From: an uncultured Alphaproteobacteria bacterium
Lineage (GTDB): Bacteria > Pseudomonadota > Alphaproteobacteria > Rhizobiales > Beijerinckiaceae
DNA length: 41,017 bases
Assembly: GCA_937988775.1 (NCBI GenBank)
Contig: CALKHP010000031.1
Span: 1 to 41,017 of the forward strand
Reading direction: 5' to 3'
Below, piece by piece: positions 40,991 through 41,017 of the stretch (the first letter of the stretch is position 1; the number at the start of each line of letters is the position of its first letter). The position numbers and the translations under genes were made by a program. The notes under the pieces were generated by a model, which had not been told where the DNA came from, searched no databases, and saw only the letters and a program-made list of their open reading frames with translations.

Positions 40991-41017
40991 GTGGCGCTTT
41001 CCAATCGGGATCGGCGG
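40991..41017. repeat. Partial copy of dispersed-repeat family A at the window end
   Basis: GTGGCGCTTTCCAATCGGGA and the following TCGG match the start of the copy at 33474-33500, down to the GTGGCGC lead-in. The element is cut by the window edge. Confidence 0.7.

Overview
The window looks like a piece of a GC-rich alphaproteobacterial chromosome, most likely order Hyphomicrobiales (Rhizobiales). The gene content supports this: an NDUFA12-like complex I subunit next to a DUF2155 protein, aat, accC and accB; the block rne - amidase - PBP1A - prfB; a long vitamin B12-dependent ribonucleotide reductase; and several families of intergenic palindromes of a kind common in that order. The assignment rests on gene content and order only; no rRNA or tRNA gene was seen.

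Positions 1-8,800 form an accessory, defence-type island with visibly lower GC and a different codon flavour from the rest. It starts with a truncated DUF2235 alpha/beta-hydrolase gene (16-1122). Next comes a two-gene short Argonaute operon: a DUF4365 (DREN) nuclease fused to an APAZ domain (1432-2757), then a short MID-PIWI Argonaute (2741-4225). Together these have the architecture of a SPARDA system. A near-perfect intrinsic terminator overlaps the Argonaute stop codon. Facing it tail to tail is a complete type II CBASS operon on the minus strand: patatin phospholipase CapV (8755-7592), CD-NTase (7595-6558), E1-E2 fusion Cap2 (6561-4861) and JAB peptidase Cap3 (4864-4382). All three junctions are 4-nt ATGA overlaps. 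Both modules would work by abortive infection: the Argonaute by guide-dependent nuclease activation, CBASS by cyclic-nucleotide-activated phospholipase attack on the membrane.

From 9,029 on the window is housekeeping. nrdJ (minus) is followed by an orphan TRAP-type binding protein, NDUFA12, a cupin, DUF2155, aat, accC-accB (fatty acid synthesis), a DsbA-like thiol oxidoreductase, an M48 metalloprotease with a TPR-type tail, an aminotransferase and an OsmC protein. Next come RNase E with an extraordinary His/Asp-rich insert, then the cell-wall and translation block amidase - PBP1A - prfB; prfB has the classical +1 programmed frameshift. An M23 peptidase, a Bcp-type peroxiredoxin, a large AsmA-like envelope protein and a two-gene polyamine operon (carboxynorspermidine decarboxylase and dehydrogenase) finish the window.

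Non-coding structure includes palindromic repeats of at least four kinds (22,941; 30,580; 31,877; 33,482 with a partial copy at the window end; and 34,098), a perfect inverted repeat in the nrdJ upstream region, and an AT-rich stretch at 37,817-38,050. No CRISPR array, transposase, integrase or attachment site was recognised. The best candidate for an exciting system is the SPARDA-type Argonaute module and its pairing with CBASS. Both families are already described, so the novelty lies in this particular set and arrangement rather than in a new family.
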